Part shown: positions 38,701 to 53,207 of the stretch, one piece after another
Layout: every line of letters starts with the position of its first letter
Position numbering within the stretch: position 1 is the stretch's first letter
DNA from: Rhynochetos jubatus
Taxonomy: Eukaryota; Chordata; Aves; Eurypygiformes; Rhynochetidae
Length of the DNA stretch: 64,000 nt
Reading direction: 5' to 3'
NCBI GenBank assembly: GCA_027574665.1
Contig: CM050662.1
Coordinates: 6,974,501 to 7,038,500, forward strand
Notes under the pieces: generated by a model
What the model saw: only the letters and a program-made list of their open reading frames with translations
What the model was told of the DNA's origin: nothing
Databases searched by the model: none
Made by a program: the position numbers and the translations under genes

Positions 38701-41700
38701 TTTTTCATCACAAGCATTTGCGACTATTTAAGTTTCCACATATCAAATCCTATTTTTCAGTAATGATAGACCATAATAGTATGGTACACGGAGACCATTA
38801 GGAAAAAGCACACCTATAGTAGCAGTACTTCACAAAAGGTACAATTACAAGGTGGAACACCTTGCTGCTAAAAGGTGCAAGTAAGCAAAGTCACACCTGA
38901 AGTAGCATAGCATGATAACCCAAAACCAAATACGAAGTTTATGATCTTTCCTTTTACAAGCTGACACTGACAAAACCCTTTTAAGCTGTGACTTACCAGT
39001 CAACACCTCCAGCATGCATTAAAAAAAAAAATATTACAGGCAGGATCTTGTTTACTTCACTCAGACACTTAGACCATGCCCAGATTCTTGACAGTGAAGC
39101 CAAACCTCCTATTCTCTACAGTCAGGGGCGAGAAATAAGCATGCCAGAAATATTCAAAGGGAGATCTTGTCTACCTAACTTAAACAAGTGAACTCAAGAC
39201 ACTGGCAAGTATCCAAAAGCATCTACCACACTCTGCTGACTCTGCAAGGAAATCAAGTGCTTTAGTTGCGAAACTGCTTCATTAAGCACAAGCTAGGTGC
39301 AGAATTATGCGGATTAAGGCTGTGCTTTGGACACTTCGTTCCTTTAATCCGCAGAACAGAGTGCAAAAAGAACCTTGCTGAAAAAACATTGTTGCATGAC
39401 TGGGTAATATAAATTGATACAGCATGGAAAAATGTGAAATTTAAATGCCACTAAGCATGAACAACCCTTGGCTGCGTTAAGGTATGAGTTTTTCAGCCCA
39501 GGAAATGATTCACTATAAAGAGAACTCAAGGCCTATCTCCACTACAACAGAAAATTCTAGAGAGCCACTTCTACTTCTTCTAACCAAATTCCTATAGCTT
39601 TCTGAATGTCCAAGGACAACCACTTGTTGCACAGGTATTAAGATTCAGTAACACATTACCATTTCGAGGCAAGAGGCGTACAGAGGGCCACAAAACTTTA
39701 GATTTTTACCCGAAAATCATGCCTAATGGCTCTTTAAATGGAGAAGTTATATAGAAATAATACAGCGACTTTATGAGTAACTGTGACAACTTATTCCCAG
39801 AATTTGCCATATATCCCATCACAGAATACAGTGAGAAAACACTACAGTTCAAGTAACTAACAGAACATTCATGTGCTAGACTACTTATGCATATATACAG
39901 ATTCAATGCAGTAGTACATATAATTGTATCAATTCTATTCATGTGGACAATTTAGACTGTCCAATTTCATCTTTCTGTATGCACAGAAAGTTCTGTAATA
40001 TAATTTTTGAGGACTTAAGTTGTGGATTTTCCCAGAACATTTGTGATATTCCATGAGTCTTCACTTAAAAATAGATTACTGGATCTGAGTGGGGAATTTA
40101 GGACAGTAACTACATTGTACATAGTAAATACAGCATGCAAATATTGCCGCAGTCTCCCTTACATGTAATCAGGGTACAAAGGAAGAGTACATCAACAAAA
40201 CTATGAGACAGTGCATTAATTTACCTTCAGATATTAGAAGTAGTAAATTTTCTGCTCATTTCCAGCTTTCTAAGAATCATCTTAATTCTAAATATGTAAA
40301 TGTACCTGTGCTGGTTAATGCATTTTTATACTACAGTGTTTTTCACAGGACCTTGTAGTTAATAAACTTTGTGTGTATTATGTTTGTTCTGTTTTAAAAT
40401 TTAATTATCTTGGCTTTCAGAAAAGAGAACATGTTCGTATTGAATGTCACTTAGTCTGAAAGCGATGCAAGAGAGGAATAGTAATGTAGCCTTGTTATAA
40501 ACTCTCCTTGTTTTCTGTTTGCTGGGTTCATCTTAGACACTTAGATATATAAAAAGCAGGGTGATTACAAAGAGAATTTAGGACTGGTTACTCAGATGTA
40601 CCAGCCCGAGCTGCATAATTATGATGGATGGCATCTGTCCTACAGGAGAAGCATTTCTCCTTTTTACAATCACCTTTATAATTTAGCTAGTCTGAAGATT
40701 CTGTTGGACTACAAGACCCAACCATGATTTTAACGTTACTGGGAATCAGGTAATATCTGGTTCAACTTTTCATCATCAAACAAATATATCTACAAGCCTC
40801 CTTGCCTCCATCCCACCCTCCCAACTCCAATTTGCGCAGGCTGCACACACAAAAGATGAGAGGGCACAGTATCAACAGCCGTGGCAGCATACCTTACACT
40901 GGCGGTGCCACGCTTTACTGTGCAGATTAAGTAATTTGGTTTTCTACGTTAGGATTATTCATCTCTCACATCTCCACAATACTGCTATGGAGTTGGGCTG
41001 TAAACCAAAATAAATTAATCTGTTATCATATATTTAAGCTTACTAAGCAGTTTTAATGTCCCATTTTTCATCAGCAATTCTTCTGCCCCAAACCCCTACA
41101 TAACCAATCATTTATACTTTCCCCCCCCTTTATGTTTTTCGTGTCAGACCATCATTTTCTTCAATTAAATATAGATATGGACTCTAAAGACAGCTTCATA
41201 AGGGCATGCCATTGGGAAACTACAAGTTATCAACTCCCCAACTATACTAAAGGTCTGCAGGAATTTTAATTCTTCATCAAGTTAATATTTAATTACCTTA
41301 TTTTACAAGAAGAGGTCTTTTCCTCCACTGTTGAGAGCCCCATCTTCTTTAATGATATCAATACTATCTAGCAATCTATGCAATGTTCACTCTTCCACAG
41401 ATCTAATGCTTAGGCATTTTAACATGTCCCTGACCTTACTATTTTGGGAAACAATACAGCAAGAAAGGACAAACTGAGGTGATCAGGTAAATGAGTTTCC
41501 CAAATCATTAACACCATGAAGAGCAAGGATTCAGTGTGTTACTTCAGCTTCATAGGATATAATTACATGTTTTGATTAGCAGATCTATTTTCCCAGCCTC
41601 AGGTGTCAACAAGGGTTCAAGTGTATAACATGTATAAATGGGTGTTAATTTTACTAGTCACGAAAATGTGTTTCACTAATTACATTTATATCCTCTTAGC

Positions 41701-42150
41701 CAATTTTCATTCGATATTGCTTCTCTGTAGTACATCTTTCTGTTTATTTCCTTACAATGACATTTGAGCTCTTCCGAATGACACGGCGATCCTAAAACTC
41801 AGTAGGCATGGCAAGTTACTTCCCCACGAAGTATCTGCCATAGTCATGAAAAAGTAGCAAGGCTTACAGAAGTCTATAAAATTTCGTGGTCATTTCTGTT
41901 CCTCAGTGAGTTGTATCCCATTTAGAATGTTATCGTCTGGGACTAAAATTGTACAGCAAAAGTGATGATGTTCTTTCACCCAGTCTACTCTTGATAAGAG
42001 TGTAAAATTTCTGGTCGTGGACACCAAAAAGTAAGGGTTCAAGCTGGTTTGAAGCCATTTTCCCTGCCCTGCAGTTTCCTGACAAAGTCCTTGATGTTTT
42101 GCTAACAAAATAAGGATTGACAACTGATAGAACCTTTTTTCAGACAAGTA
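35752..42150. other. Unique AT-rich non-coding DNA
   Basis: About 6.4 kb with no recognised gene or transposon. It includes the longest open frame in the window (137 codons, minus strand, 36741-37154), which has a hydrophobic start but no recognisable family. Short (TTTG)n and (AT)n patches lie near 36826-36841 and 38314-38325, and a C10-type run near 41119-41128. Confidence 0.55.
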
Positions 42151-42210
42151 GCCATAGAATGGTTTGGGATGGAAGTGACCTTTAAAGAGTGTCTACTTCA
42201 ATGCCCTAAT
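42151..42210 (-). mobile_element. Very short CR1 LINE 3' terminus
   Basis: CATAGAATGGTTTGGGATGG followed by AAGTGACCTTTAAAGAG is the reverse complement of the CR1 3' end (consensus GGTTTGGGTTGGAAGGGACC). Only about 60 bp remain, so it is extremely 5'-truncated. The orientation follows from the 3' terminus being at the left. Confidence 0.8.
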
Positions 42211-44754
42211 CAACACCATTATGGAAAATATGTAAGGCTTTGGATAAGAACATGGGATAAAACTGTTAACCACAAGCTGCTGGAAACTGGAATGCCTAAG
42301 GAAGAGCATGCTTCTACAACTCAGGCTGCAAAACAAGAGAATGACCCTGAAGGTTTCTACTAGAGATATTGGTGTCTACGTGTCATCGTGTCATGATCGC
42401 TTGGAGTATTTTTCCAAGAGCAACCTGGTGCATGAATGGCACTGACCAGACTGTACTCTCTTCCTCACACCATCAGTGTTCCTTAACATTATGTAGGAAA
42501 TGGAGTGGTATGAAATGAGTCCACTACCTCTACTGATGCTTCTCAGTAGACTGAAAATTTCATTGTGATGTTGAGTTGCTGCTACCTACAGGCACATACA
42601 GCAGCACACACATATTTAAACATGAGGTGATTCCTGGAAAAGAAAAGGTATGAACCAACTTTTTAGCATGAGATTAATATTCTCAAACTAGTGCTACAAT
42701 CTCCTACCTACCTCATAAAATTAAGTGGTTAACATGAAGCCACATTTCACTAGAGAACTTTAGCCAGTTCTGGTAAACACCTGAAGACCTCAACAGTTCA
42801 GTCCTTCAGTTTGCAGTGTGGCCTCACGCAGTGCTGTTGGCATGGCTGAGGCAAAATTTCAAAGTGTGCAAGAATGAACCACAGGCCAAGAAGAGAAAAT
42901 TCCACAGTGTGGCTTAAGGAGTTGCATGAACACATGTGATAAAATACTGATTTAATCTACTCAGAGCCTCCTCTTGCCACTGATACTTCAAGACCCTTAG
43001 AAACATGACTAACTCCAAAATATAATTAAGGAGAAAAAGGAAATTACTAGCAGACTGTCTTAAGTTGCTTCAGAAAAGTGCTAGGATGGGGACTGGATTT
43101 ATAAGCTTGCACATGGATTGATTTAACATAATTACCAACAACTGACAGACTTGGAATAAAAACATATTAAGAACTTAATGTAAAATCTTCCATAGTGAAC
43201 AAATTTTTAAAAAAGCCTAACCAGGATGCCAAAACTGAGTATGATTTACATTTCCCTTGCAAATATTCTGGAAGACTTACAGAACAAATATGACAGAGTC
43301 TTCTGATAAGACCTAATGAAAATTTATGCTTACTCAATACGTAACAAAAAACACTGTCTCAAAGCCTAACTGACACTCAACAAGTACTTAAGCACTGTTG
43401 AGCATATTTTTAAATACAGTGCCAATATGCTCACAAAAAAGGCAAAAAGAGATTAAAACTTTCAACTTGTCATGGGTACAGTATGACAGACAACTGAGCC
43501 ATGCAACCCCCTCCCAGAAGCTGCATGGAAAGCTTTTTACAGAACGTAAGCTTTAAAAACCAGTAAGTAGACATCTGTAAGGTAAGACCTTAAAACAACT
43601 ATCATATGGCTGGCACAACAGACCAAGCGTGGTTTGTCTTTTTTTTACTTCTGCTCCTGTGCATGAGTTATATCATGTTTCTTCAGATTTATCTAGTTGG
43701 ATGGAAGAATACAACTGAAATAATAATAGATATGATGAGAGGCTTTTTTTGTTGTTCACTTTACAGGCTGCAGATAGCTTTGCCTTTGTTTTAATATTTT
43801 AAATTTGAGAACCAGGAGCAATAAGGACATAAATTCAAAGACACTGCATGCATATTCATTTTAATGGAGTCATTAGTCAATGGAGTTACTTAGTTAACAA
43901 TGGACAAACCCTCTTCTTTCATATGGCCTTGCTAAAGGTTTTAAGTATAAGCAGCCTTATTTCAGAGAATGAGAACACTCACACAGAAAGGTAAGTGCAC
44001 ATTTAAGTGTTTTAATCACAAGGGGATTAAATGCACATGTTCTGTACTTGGCTAAAAAAAAAAAATATGTAAAAATACACTTTTCTAGGTTTTATTTCTT
44101 TCCATTAAAGTTATTCTCACTATATATGCGAGGTTTTAGCAAGTACAAAGAAAAGCACTATTGATAGCACAATATTTCATATATGCAAAGAACGTTTAAA
44201 AATTAATTTTTCAGCATTTAATTGTATATACATCAAAAAGTCAGCTGCCATAACACAGCAATTGATACATTCACGCTGTGTGTCATGAACTCTCATTATT
44301 GGAACCTTTTTCCCCCATCTTGACAACTTCTATATTTATAATTTGTTCTGGATTTCTTTGGGGTTTTTTAATGCTATTTCTGCTAATAACAGAGTAAGGT
44401 TATACACTGTACTTTTATTCCTAATCATTAGAAACGAAAAGCACAACATGAGCCAGAAACTGTAAGGGAGGGGGGAAAAAGCCTTAAATACAAGCAGGGC
44501 GGGGTTGGGGAAAGGAGCAAAGTTGTGCTAAACCTGGATGAATTATTAAACACTGCTTTTGCTTTTATCTTCAAAAAGGCAATGCATTATAATTAAAACT
44601 TACAATTAAAATAATGTGTACAACTAGTTTTTTTAAAAATAAATGAGTTAATGAATATTTTGGTATCACAGACATTCACATCAAAAGGTGAGCCTACAGC
44701 TTTCAGTGAAATACTTGAGGAAAAAAAACCCCAAACCTTTAACCAATTAGTGAT
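42211..44754. other. Unique AT-rich non-coding DNA
   Basis: No gene or repeat family was recognised. Short A-rich and T-rich runs occur, for example near 44054-44064. A G-rich patch at about 44465-44515 is not repetitive. Confidence 0.55.
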
Positions 44755-45060
44755 CATCTCGGAACACTCAAAGAGGACGCAGCGTCCCAGAGGAATGGAA
44801 AGCAATATCTGCCTTTACAAAGTGAGGGGTAGGGGAGGAAAAGGGAATTAATAGACCTGTCAGCTTAACTCTGATATCAAATGACATGGAACCAATTGCT
44901 AAACATGAATTTTGTGAAGATAAGGAATGAAGATAAGGAACAGTCAACACAGATTTGTTACGAGTGAATTAAGAACCAATGCAAATTTGTTCCTTTGGCT
45001 GAAAGGGATGTGGTACTCTTGGAAGGATTTCAACATAGTGTACCAGATGATACGTTTTAT
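44755..45060 (+). mobile_element. Old CR1-type LINE remnant (reverse transcriptase region)
   Basis: Several blocks occur in the order expected for the reverse transcriptase coding region of CR1-like LINEs: AGAGGAATGGAAAGCAATAT (thumbprint of the E-W-K/R block), a GGGAATTAATAGACCTGTCA / GCTTAACTCTGATATC block (NYRPVSLT-like), ATGGAACCAATTGCTAAACA (EPIAKH, cf. E.II.), then ACAGTCAACACAGATTTGTT (the QHGF-like block) and GGATTTCAACATAGTG (cf. DFSKAFDTV). Frames are shifted repeatedly and the spacing is irregular. It is much more decayed than the other CR1 copies here, so it probably belongs to an older subfamily or a related LINE. Boundaries are approximate. Confidence 0.68.
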
Positions 45061-45212
45061 TGCAATTTAATCTCCACCATGAAAAGACAGTGAAAAGACG
45101 CCTGGCCTAAGGCAGGACTAACAAGTCATTCCTGACAGACACTGTAGAGTATTTCTATTCTTCAGGACTACAAACTTTAGAGCCAATTATCCTAAGAGGC
45201 TGTGGCATGTAG

Positions 45213-45235
45213 ATTTTATTTATTTATTTATTTTT
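45213..45235. repeat. (ATTT)n short simple repeat
   Basis: Four or more ATTT units in tandem, about 150 bases downstream of the decayed LINE remnant. It could be that element's tail or independent. Confidence 0.85.
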
Positions 45236-48200
45236 AATTGACAATAGGTCTTTTGTAAATCACCCAATAAACAGACAAGTAAACTTCTGACCCAACCCAA
45301 AGACAGGGAACAAAATCCAGGGTTACATGTCAATCATGTGTTCCACAAATATACACTATGTTTAAAAATAGTCTGTGAATATTAAATAATATTTATATCA
45401 TCATATATGACAGTTCTTACACTGGAGATTTTTCCGTGAGAACAAGAAGAAAGTGTTTCAGAAAAACATGAAGAAAAATGAGACTTGTGAGAGAAGACAT
45501 AGAGGGAAAGCAATCCCCACTCCCCTGCATCTCTCAAACTTATTTTGAAGTGACAGGGAAACGGATGATGCGCCACATCTTTTAAATTGTTACCAAAGAG
45601 CTCAAGTGAAGAGGAATGCATCCTTCCAAAAGCCATAGGCAGCAACCATTTCAGAGATATGCTAAAAAGCTTCCCTCCACATCTGTAAGCATACTCAGAG
45701 AACAGTGTTAGGGACTTTTTATTTTGTATTATACTTTGTCACAAATCTGGGAGTCCTTGTTGTGATGGTAAAATAACAACTTGGCCTGGTGGGAAATCCC
45801 AGAAACCGAACTGTCAGGTGCAGAACAGAACTAAGACATGAACATTCCCTGTGCGTTACCTTCTCCGTTTTCTCAGGAACCGATTGCCTGACAAGCAAGC
45901 CATCTCTTAACAGAGAAATAAGGAATATTATGCAGTTATTACAAGCCATGTTAGCCCAAAGCCTAGTCTATGCTTTAAAAACTCAGTGGTGTTGTGTTTA
46001 CACTGTGTTGCAACTAATTTGGCCCTGTATTAACATCTTCTGGACACATAAAAAGGTGCCAGCATCCAGTCGCAGTTTAGCACTGTGCGAACAATGCTGT
46101 CTGAGAACGTGCACAAAGAATTCGGTACTGGGTTACACTTATTTTTCACCTATAGAAGCCTAATTTGGAGAGCTATTTCCAAAGATTTTCACTTTTTCTG
46201 ATGGATGAGAACCCTGATTACTGCACTGAAAAGACCGCTAGCAGACCAAAAGAACCTTTCTCCCACTGTGCTGTACACCCAGTCTGTGCATTAAAAGCTC
46301 ACATAACTCCCGCTATAAGCAAATAACTAGTAGCCAAGATGCTTTAATTCACAAATTAAAATTTTCAAGTAAAATATAAAGTTGCCATTACCTTCCTCAA
46401 CCTAAGCACACTTTTGGTCTACTTTCAGATTCTTATTAATTCATCTAATTATTCAGACATAAGACAAAGATATTTTCTAGGTTCACACAGCATGCCTTTG
46501 GGTAGCATTATATAGCCTGGGAAGTGAAATAATCATCATAAAAACACATGGCCTGCCGTGCACAAGTTACTTTAGCAAAATGAACTCTGTATTTAAAAAT
46601 CAGAATTAAAAAAAAAAATATGAACAATGTTTAAGAATCTCTGCAATGACATCACTACCACAGCTTTAATGGCCCCCAAATCTCAAATATATTTTCATGC
46701 TAAATTAGCTTATAAGCCATTTCAATTTTCCTACCGTGAAAATCATCTCCAGCTTTCATCATGTATTACACTGTATTTTTAGGATTTCTGTCAGGGAAAA
46801 CATTATTTACAAACACATCATATTTGGCATGCCTAAAGTAAAAACAAAAAACCCCCACCAAAATCCAAACCAAAGCAAATCACAAAAAAAGTCTAACAAA
46901 AACCCCTTCTAACTCTTACATATCTCTCATATATATATATAACCTGTGGTGTACACGTTCGGAAAGCAAAGAGCCTCAAGCTTATTTTCTCCTTTTCAAA
47001 GAGAAATAACAAGTACTGAGGAGAGAAATAGAATGAATAGAAATTACACTATCCCTTTTCTATATACCTTTATTTCACAGCAAGGTTAGACACGACGTAG
47101 AGCTGCCTTGACTGTTGTTAGCAGTATTTACACAGCAAGCGTATTGCAGAAGAACAAATATTTTCCATAATTAATTCACACTGTTACACGTGGTTTGTTG
47201 CTTAGCTATTGATGAAAATGTTTAATTTATTAAAATTCAGCCTTTTCCTCTCTATTCCAGCTCCACATTCTATTGTCACTAATTACAGCACCTTCTCTCT
47301 CTCACACACATGCAGGGAAAGCTGCCAAGCAACTCCCTCCGGAGCCAATGTCATGGCTACTTTTCAGATTACTACGAGGGAGTATGTAAACTGCAATGCC
47401 AAGTACCCCATCCACAGGGATTAAGTGTTCATTTCAGAGTTTGTAGTGTCAGACGAGTCAATCTGAAGTCTTCTTGCCCCACTCTGTCAAGCCACCCCTG
47501 CTGGCAACTCTACTGTTGCCAAAGTTAAACTCTGAACGCTTATGTTTAAATTGGGCACCAAAATATTTTAGTATCAAAGCTCTTCATTCATAACCAAAAG
47601 TATTATCTAATTAACAATTAAATTAAAATTGCAGTTTTCAACAAGAGTTCAGGAAAACTGAATTTTTATATGGTTACAGATAGAATTTTTTGCAGTTGTG
47701 GCGTATTTCCTTAGGTTAATCTATCACCCCATTTTGGTACTGCACATTTAATGAGCTATTTCATTCATTATTCCTTATTTGTCATTAGCTTATCAAACAT
47801 CCAACAAAAATAAAGCCAAACAATCCCCTCGCTTTCACATTTTAAACACTGGCCATGTCTCCAGATGGAAACTTGTGAAATTTAGAGAAGAGGCATTTAT
47901 TATAAGTCATCTTTGGCCACAGTTTGCTCATCCAGCTATAATTGACTCCTTTATCTCAACTGGGATGCCTCAGTTGGCATGACATTTGTTCACACAGGTT
48001 GAGCAGGAGCAATGTATTTTGTTGGTCTGTTCCATCCCCAGAGCAGGTGACATGAAGCAGAAAGGGCTACAATGAGCTTTGCAAAAATATTTTCCTTTAT
48101 TAACAAAAATGTTTCATTTAGCGAGATTTCAAAGGCAATACCATACAGAGGGAAAAAATCCCAGCCTTGACTCCACATTAATAGCAAAGCCACCTTGTAG

Positions 48201-51200
48201 ATGCATCACTGCTTTCACAAATGAAGTAACTTATGGTACCTGTCCCTTTTTGTATGGACTGCAGTTCCACCAAAAAGCTCAGCCGTCAGCACTCTCAATC
48301 TTGAACAGCCTTCTGTCTGGCACTGCTCAGGAGGAGTAACCTCAATTTGTACGTCACATTTCCCCGCTCTTCTGTTACTCCACATTGCACACCAGCACCT
48401 TTCCACTACAGCCACACTCCAAATCCAAGAAGCAGCCATGAGAGTTTGCCCACTAGGAATTATTTTGAAGCCTTGGCAAAGAGCACAGACTTCCACAGTG
48501 ATACCTAACTTCACCGGATGCAAAGTTCTTATCTGCTCAAGTAAAAGTTTGTCGTTTAATTTAGCGTAAAGGTGACTTCACCCACCGTATTCTTGCTATC
48601 ATTGTACAGTATCAAAAAGCTCGGTAACTAAGGACTACTACTGCTATGTACCTGTAGCAGAGACAATATTATAGGTATCCTTTTTCTTTCACATATACTC
48701 ACAACACTATCAGGAATAGACCTAATAGAGAGTAAGGAAAACATGGGAAGAGAAACCAGCTTAGAGGTAATTCTGCATCCTGAACAGAATATTACTCTAT
48801 TGAGCTAACAGTCACATTTTATTTACTTACTGTTTTCAGAAAAATGTATCAAATTTAGCAATCTTAGACCCCATTGTAGGATAAATATAAACTAGACAAA
48901 GACAAAGGCAGGCTCTTTCGTGATGGGCAAATGTGTGTAACTTTACTGGAACAGAATCAGTAGTAACAAAAAAGACACCACAACACCAAAGCCCCTATCT
49001 GACCAGAAAGGAGGAGGAAATGTGTTTTTTTGTTACGAAGAAAGATATTCTTCACACCAAAGACTTCTTGTACATTTACTAACAGGTAGCCTATCAAACT
49101 AATATTCCTATATTAAATACAAGATTACAATTCTCTACTTTAATTATTGCTTGAAACTTGTTCCAGAATGTTCTTCATAGACTCTCCAATTGTTTCAGTA
49201 GAAATTCACTAAGGACAAGTGTTAGGTATATAATCATAGCAGATAACTCATCACAGCATTGTACCTCTTATAAACTTTTCAGAAGTCCCTCAAATTCACA
49301 TCAAAGGAATGATGAGCAAAATAATTCTGAATGCTTAAAAATCCAGTACTCAAATGAAATTTAATTTCACTTTGTCCAGAATATTCTCTTTTATCTTGTG
49401 AAAAAAAAAAAATCTATACTATCTCATTAAAACAATATCTACAAATAAATAAATTTAAAAAAACCACCACCACCACAACTGGCAAGCTAGCAGCAGTTTC
49501 AGAATACAGAGAGAAAGACAAAACAATTGTCAACAAAAGTGATGATTCCCAACTCAAGCTCCCCTCCAGATGTTCAGATGCGTACATACAGAGGATAAAA
49601 TAACTGTAAGGCTGTTATTCCTTCCTTGGGGAACTGCTGTCTTTTCCATTGCTGCAAACACCACTCCAGGCAATTGTCACATCTGAAGATCTCCTTACCT
49701 CTCCCCTACCTATTTTTTAACAAAATGTACCACAATGCTTAGTCTAGAACAGTATAAAATCGAACAAAATTGACACCAAATCTTGAATTTATAGACAAAA
49801 TTCCTTCATACACATATGTTTTAAAATACAGATAAATAAAGCATTGATCTTTTTTACTCCCTTGAAGTAACATCTTAGTGTTATCTAAACACGTAGGTCA
49901 ACCTGTTCAAGAAAACGAAAGCATTATCAACTTACTTAGCTCACCATGCTCGTAAAGTATAAACTTAGTATCAACCGCTGTAGGAAATGGCAAACTAATG
50001 TAATGTGACCAAGCATGTAAATAGTTTATATACTTGCTGGTTGGAATGTCTCACGAATTTTCTCTGTTTTAATAGTTCTTTGTGGAATATTTTGAACACA
50101 GCAAGAAATTGTGTACGTAAACAAGCAGTATTTTTCATCAAAACCTAACGAGGAGTAGAACTCACAGTTACAGAAACTATTGTAACAGGCTGCCTGAAAA
50201 CAGTGAACCAGAGAGATGTAGACTAGCAAGGTAAGGGACAAGTGAATTTTCCAAACTAAATAATGAGACCTCCAGGAAAGGAACCTTCCTTTCAAGGAAA
50301 CAACAAAGTTATGTACAAACAGAAGCGTGCACAATTTATTATTCTATTAGTGTTCAAAATACAGTGTATCGAAACAAGGACTTGTCCTCTACAAAATACC
50401 AATTTTTAGCACTGAACCCTGACACACTCACTATCTTCTTGTCCTCTTGAAATTGTAATATAAATAGAAAAATCTGAAAAAGCAGACATACATAGATTCA
50501 GAGTAAGGACCATCAGCTAAGGCCTAATTCTCCAGTTTTGACATTTAGATGCATGCAGTCCCTCACATTTTAGCGCACTATCACTGGTTGTGCCAGAGGT
50601 AGAGTTTCAATGGCAGAACACATTTATCCACATAAAACATGTGCAAACGGACACATGCAAATACATAAAGCACATGCAAAACTGGGTTGAAGTATGCAAG
50701 TGACAATATCCATAAACTATGGATAAAGAAAATCAATAATAGGATAAAGTACAACTTCATTAACAAAGGTTTGCACCTGAAATGAGTCCTCCCATTACCA
50801 TAGGAGAAAAGTTCTAAGTATCCCACTATTTTACAAAGCATTCCCCTTTACCAGTTTCACAGGGCTCTACTGTTCCGCCATATGGATTCCTGACACTGAC
50901 CAATTCAAAGTGTAGGCCATCACCCTGTTTCCCGGCTGCACTAGCCAACTTTAAAAGCCTTTGAAATGGTCTATTGACCACACCCCTCCCTTATTAACTT
51001 CTGACACATAATGATGCTATAATCTATAAACCTCAGGGCTTCTTTAACAGTCCACAGAGCAACCATTAAGTTAACCGTTCCTCATATATCCCTGTAATTG
51101 CATTCCAATATGCAGTGGCGTGCAGTAAGGAAATACTGTTAGAGGAGCTTACCGGTGAAGATTAGAGTTAGTTGGAAAACCGAGCTGCCACAGTTCATTA

Positions 51201-52515
51201 TTTTCAACAGATTCCATGACAGCCTGCCAGAGTTTGCCTTACAAATTGTTCCACACTGCCTTAAGAGAGGAAAAACTCCAGAAAGTGTCTACAGGTTGCA
51301 AACTCCACCGTACTTTCCTCAAGCACCACCTGATCCGAGAACCTGACAGACTGCTCAAGGTTCATGCTGAGTAATCACGGAACTGTTGGGCATTTCATTT
51401 CTTACCCAAACTAGTGTGTTTGGGGCAGAGAAATGTTACAGAAATTTCCGTTTTCCAGAAAATTTAAAAACTCTGGCTTTTCACTCTGTTTTGGAAGAAC
51501 AAATTCAGAGAGGTAACTGCAGATTTTGACCAGCTCAAAATATTCTATGTTGTATGTTCTTGGTTGTGGGCAAATTCAATAATAACACTTAGAGCCATTC
51601 TTTATGAGGCCTGGTGAACTAACCACGACCTACATTTGTTAATGCAAATAGAGATACAACTGATCCCATCTATGCAGAAAAAAAACCTGCAGAGCAATAA
51701 AGCCATGATAACGGAAGGAATGTTAATCTCCTCAACCGCTGTTTCATCAATACAAAAGCACAGAAATTGGCACTCTTATGCATAGCAGGTTATAATGAAG
51801 TGAGAAATACGTAATATCTAGATAATCTTTCCCTTAATTTCAGAGGTCCAAAGTAATCTTAAGTAATCACTTTCCACCAGTAAGATCTAATGTTAATGGG
51901 GTCTTCATAGGAAAACAAACACCATAAAGTTGTTTGGAGGTTCTGGTACAGAATTACCACCACACATTTGCAGAAGTGAGAAAGACTTACAGCACAGTGT
52001 TTCAATGGAATCTCATTAACTGAAATCAGAGTGAGTGTTACATTTCTAAACACACTGCAATTACCTTTTAAGGAAAAGGTTTGATTCTAGTAATCCATTC
52101 TTAATTTCATTAAGACAGTGAAAATCAACATGTTAATATTTCCTAAAGTAGGAAAATTATTAAGAAATAAAGCAATGATGTGCCCAGGTAACATACCTGA
52201 CATATTTACTAATAAACCAGGAGGTGGTTTGGTTCTATTGAACGAGAGATCCCAAAGAAGAATGCCCACATTTCAAACTCATCTCCCAATTGTTTCAATT
52301 TGGTAGTAAATGCTGCACTGCACCAAATCCTCTAAATGTAATTTAAAGTATTGGAAGAAGGGTAAGAGATCTCCCAGCTTATTGTGTAATGTAAGAAACT
52401 GATAATTTTGATTTAGCAGAAAAGTTTAAACTCAAGAGAAAGAGCACACACAACAATCAGCTACAAGTGAATATTCAAAGATGTCAGTCAGCCAGACCAA
52501 TGTATACGATGACTT
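45236..52515. other. Unique AT-rich non-coding DNA
   Basis: About 7.3 kb without a recognised gene or transposon. It holds an (AT)6 run at 46929-46940, a short (CCA)n patch near 49463-49476 and several A-rich runs. Overlapping frames of 60-124 codons on both strands have no domain I recognise. Confidence 0.55.
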
Positions 52516-52712
52516 CACAGAATCATAGAACAGCTTGTGCTGGAAGGGACCTTAAAGCTCATCCAGTTCCAACCCTCCTGCCATGGGCAGGGACACCCTC
52601 CACTAGACCAGGTTGCTCCAAGCCTCATCCAGCCTGGCCTTGAACACTTCCAGGGATGGGGCACCCACAGCTTCTCTGGGCAACCTGTCCCAGCCCCTCC
52701 CCACCCGCTCCA
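52516..52712 (-). mobile_element. CR1 LINE, 5'-truncated 3' fragment
   Basis: The plus strand reads CACAGAATCATAGAACAGC, CTGGAAGGGACCTTAAAGCT, CATCCAGTTCCAACCC, CTGCCATGGGCAGGGACACC, then the CAGGTTGCTCCAAGCC, CTTGAACACTTCCAGGGATG and GGGCAACCTGTCCCAG blocks. This is the reverse complement of a well-preserved CR1 3' end, so the element is on the minus strand and truncated after about 200 bp. The minus-strand frame over it (52515-52751) is CR1-derived and not a host gene. It lies about 150 bp from an oppositely oriented CR1. Confidence 0.95.
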
Positions 52713-52869
52713 GGAAACATAAAGTGCATCTATTGAGATTCTAATCCACAATGCAATGTATCACAAGGAGACCACAGAAATACCCATGTCTTTTTACCAC
52801 TGCAGATGAATCTTTTCTCTTTCCTGATGAATACAAGTTTAACCATCCACAAGAAGGAAACTAATACCT
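52713..52869. other. Short unique spacer between two CR1 copies
   Basis: AT-rich sequence unlike the CR1 copies on each side. The exact start of the right-hand CR1 is uncertain by tens of bases. Confidence 0.5.
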
Positions 52870-53207
52870 CAGTCAGTCGCTGAGGGAGCTGCTCTCAAGC
52901 CGGCCTGACCTGCAACAGAGCCACAGCTCTTGGCGCACAGGGGCTGTTCCTGAGGCAGGGTCCGGCAGCTCTTGCGAGAGTCACTGAGCAGGCCTGGGCA
53001 TTGCCAGAGCAATGACAGCATTGCCCCCACACTACAAAAAGCAGCCTAGGGAGCGCTGGTGACCAGGAGCACACCAGTTTGTATAGGAAGGGCGCAGAAA
53101 CGCGACTAGATCAACAGGCGAGTTCAGTTCGTGTCCACCACCATCTCAGAAGGAGCTCAGTGACGGTATCCACCCAGCAGAAAGCTATGTTGTCTGCACT
53201 CACCAGA

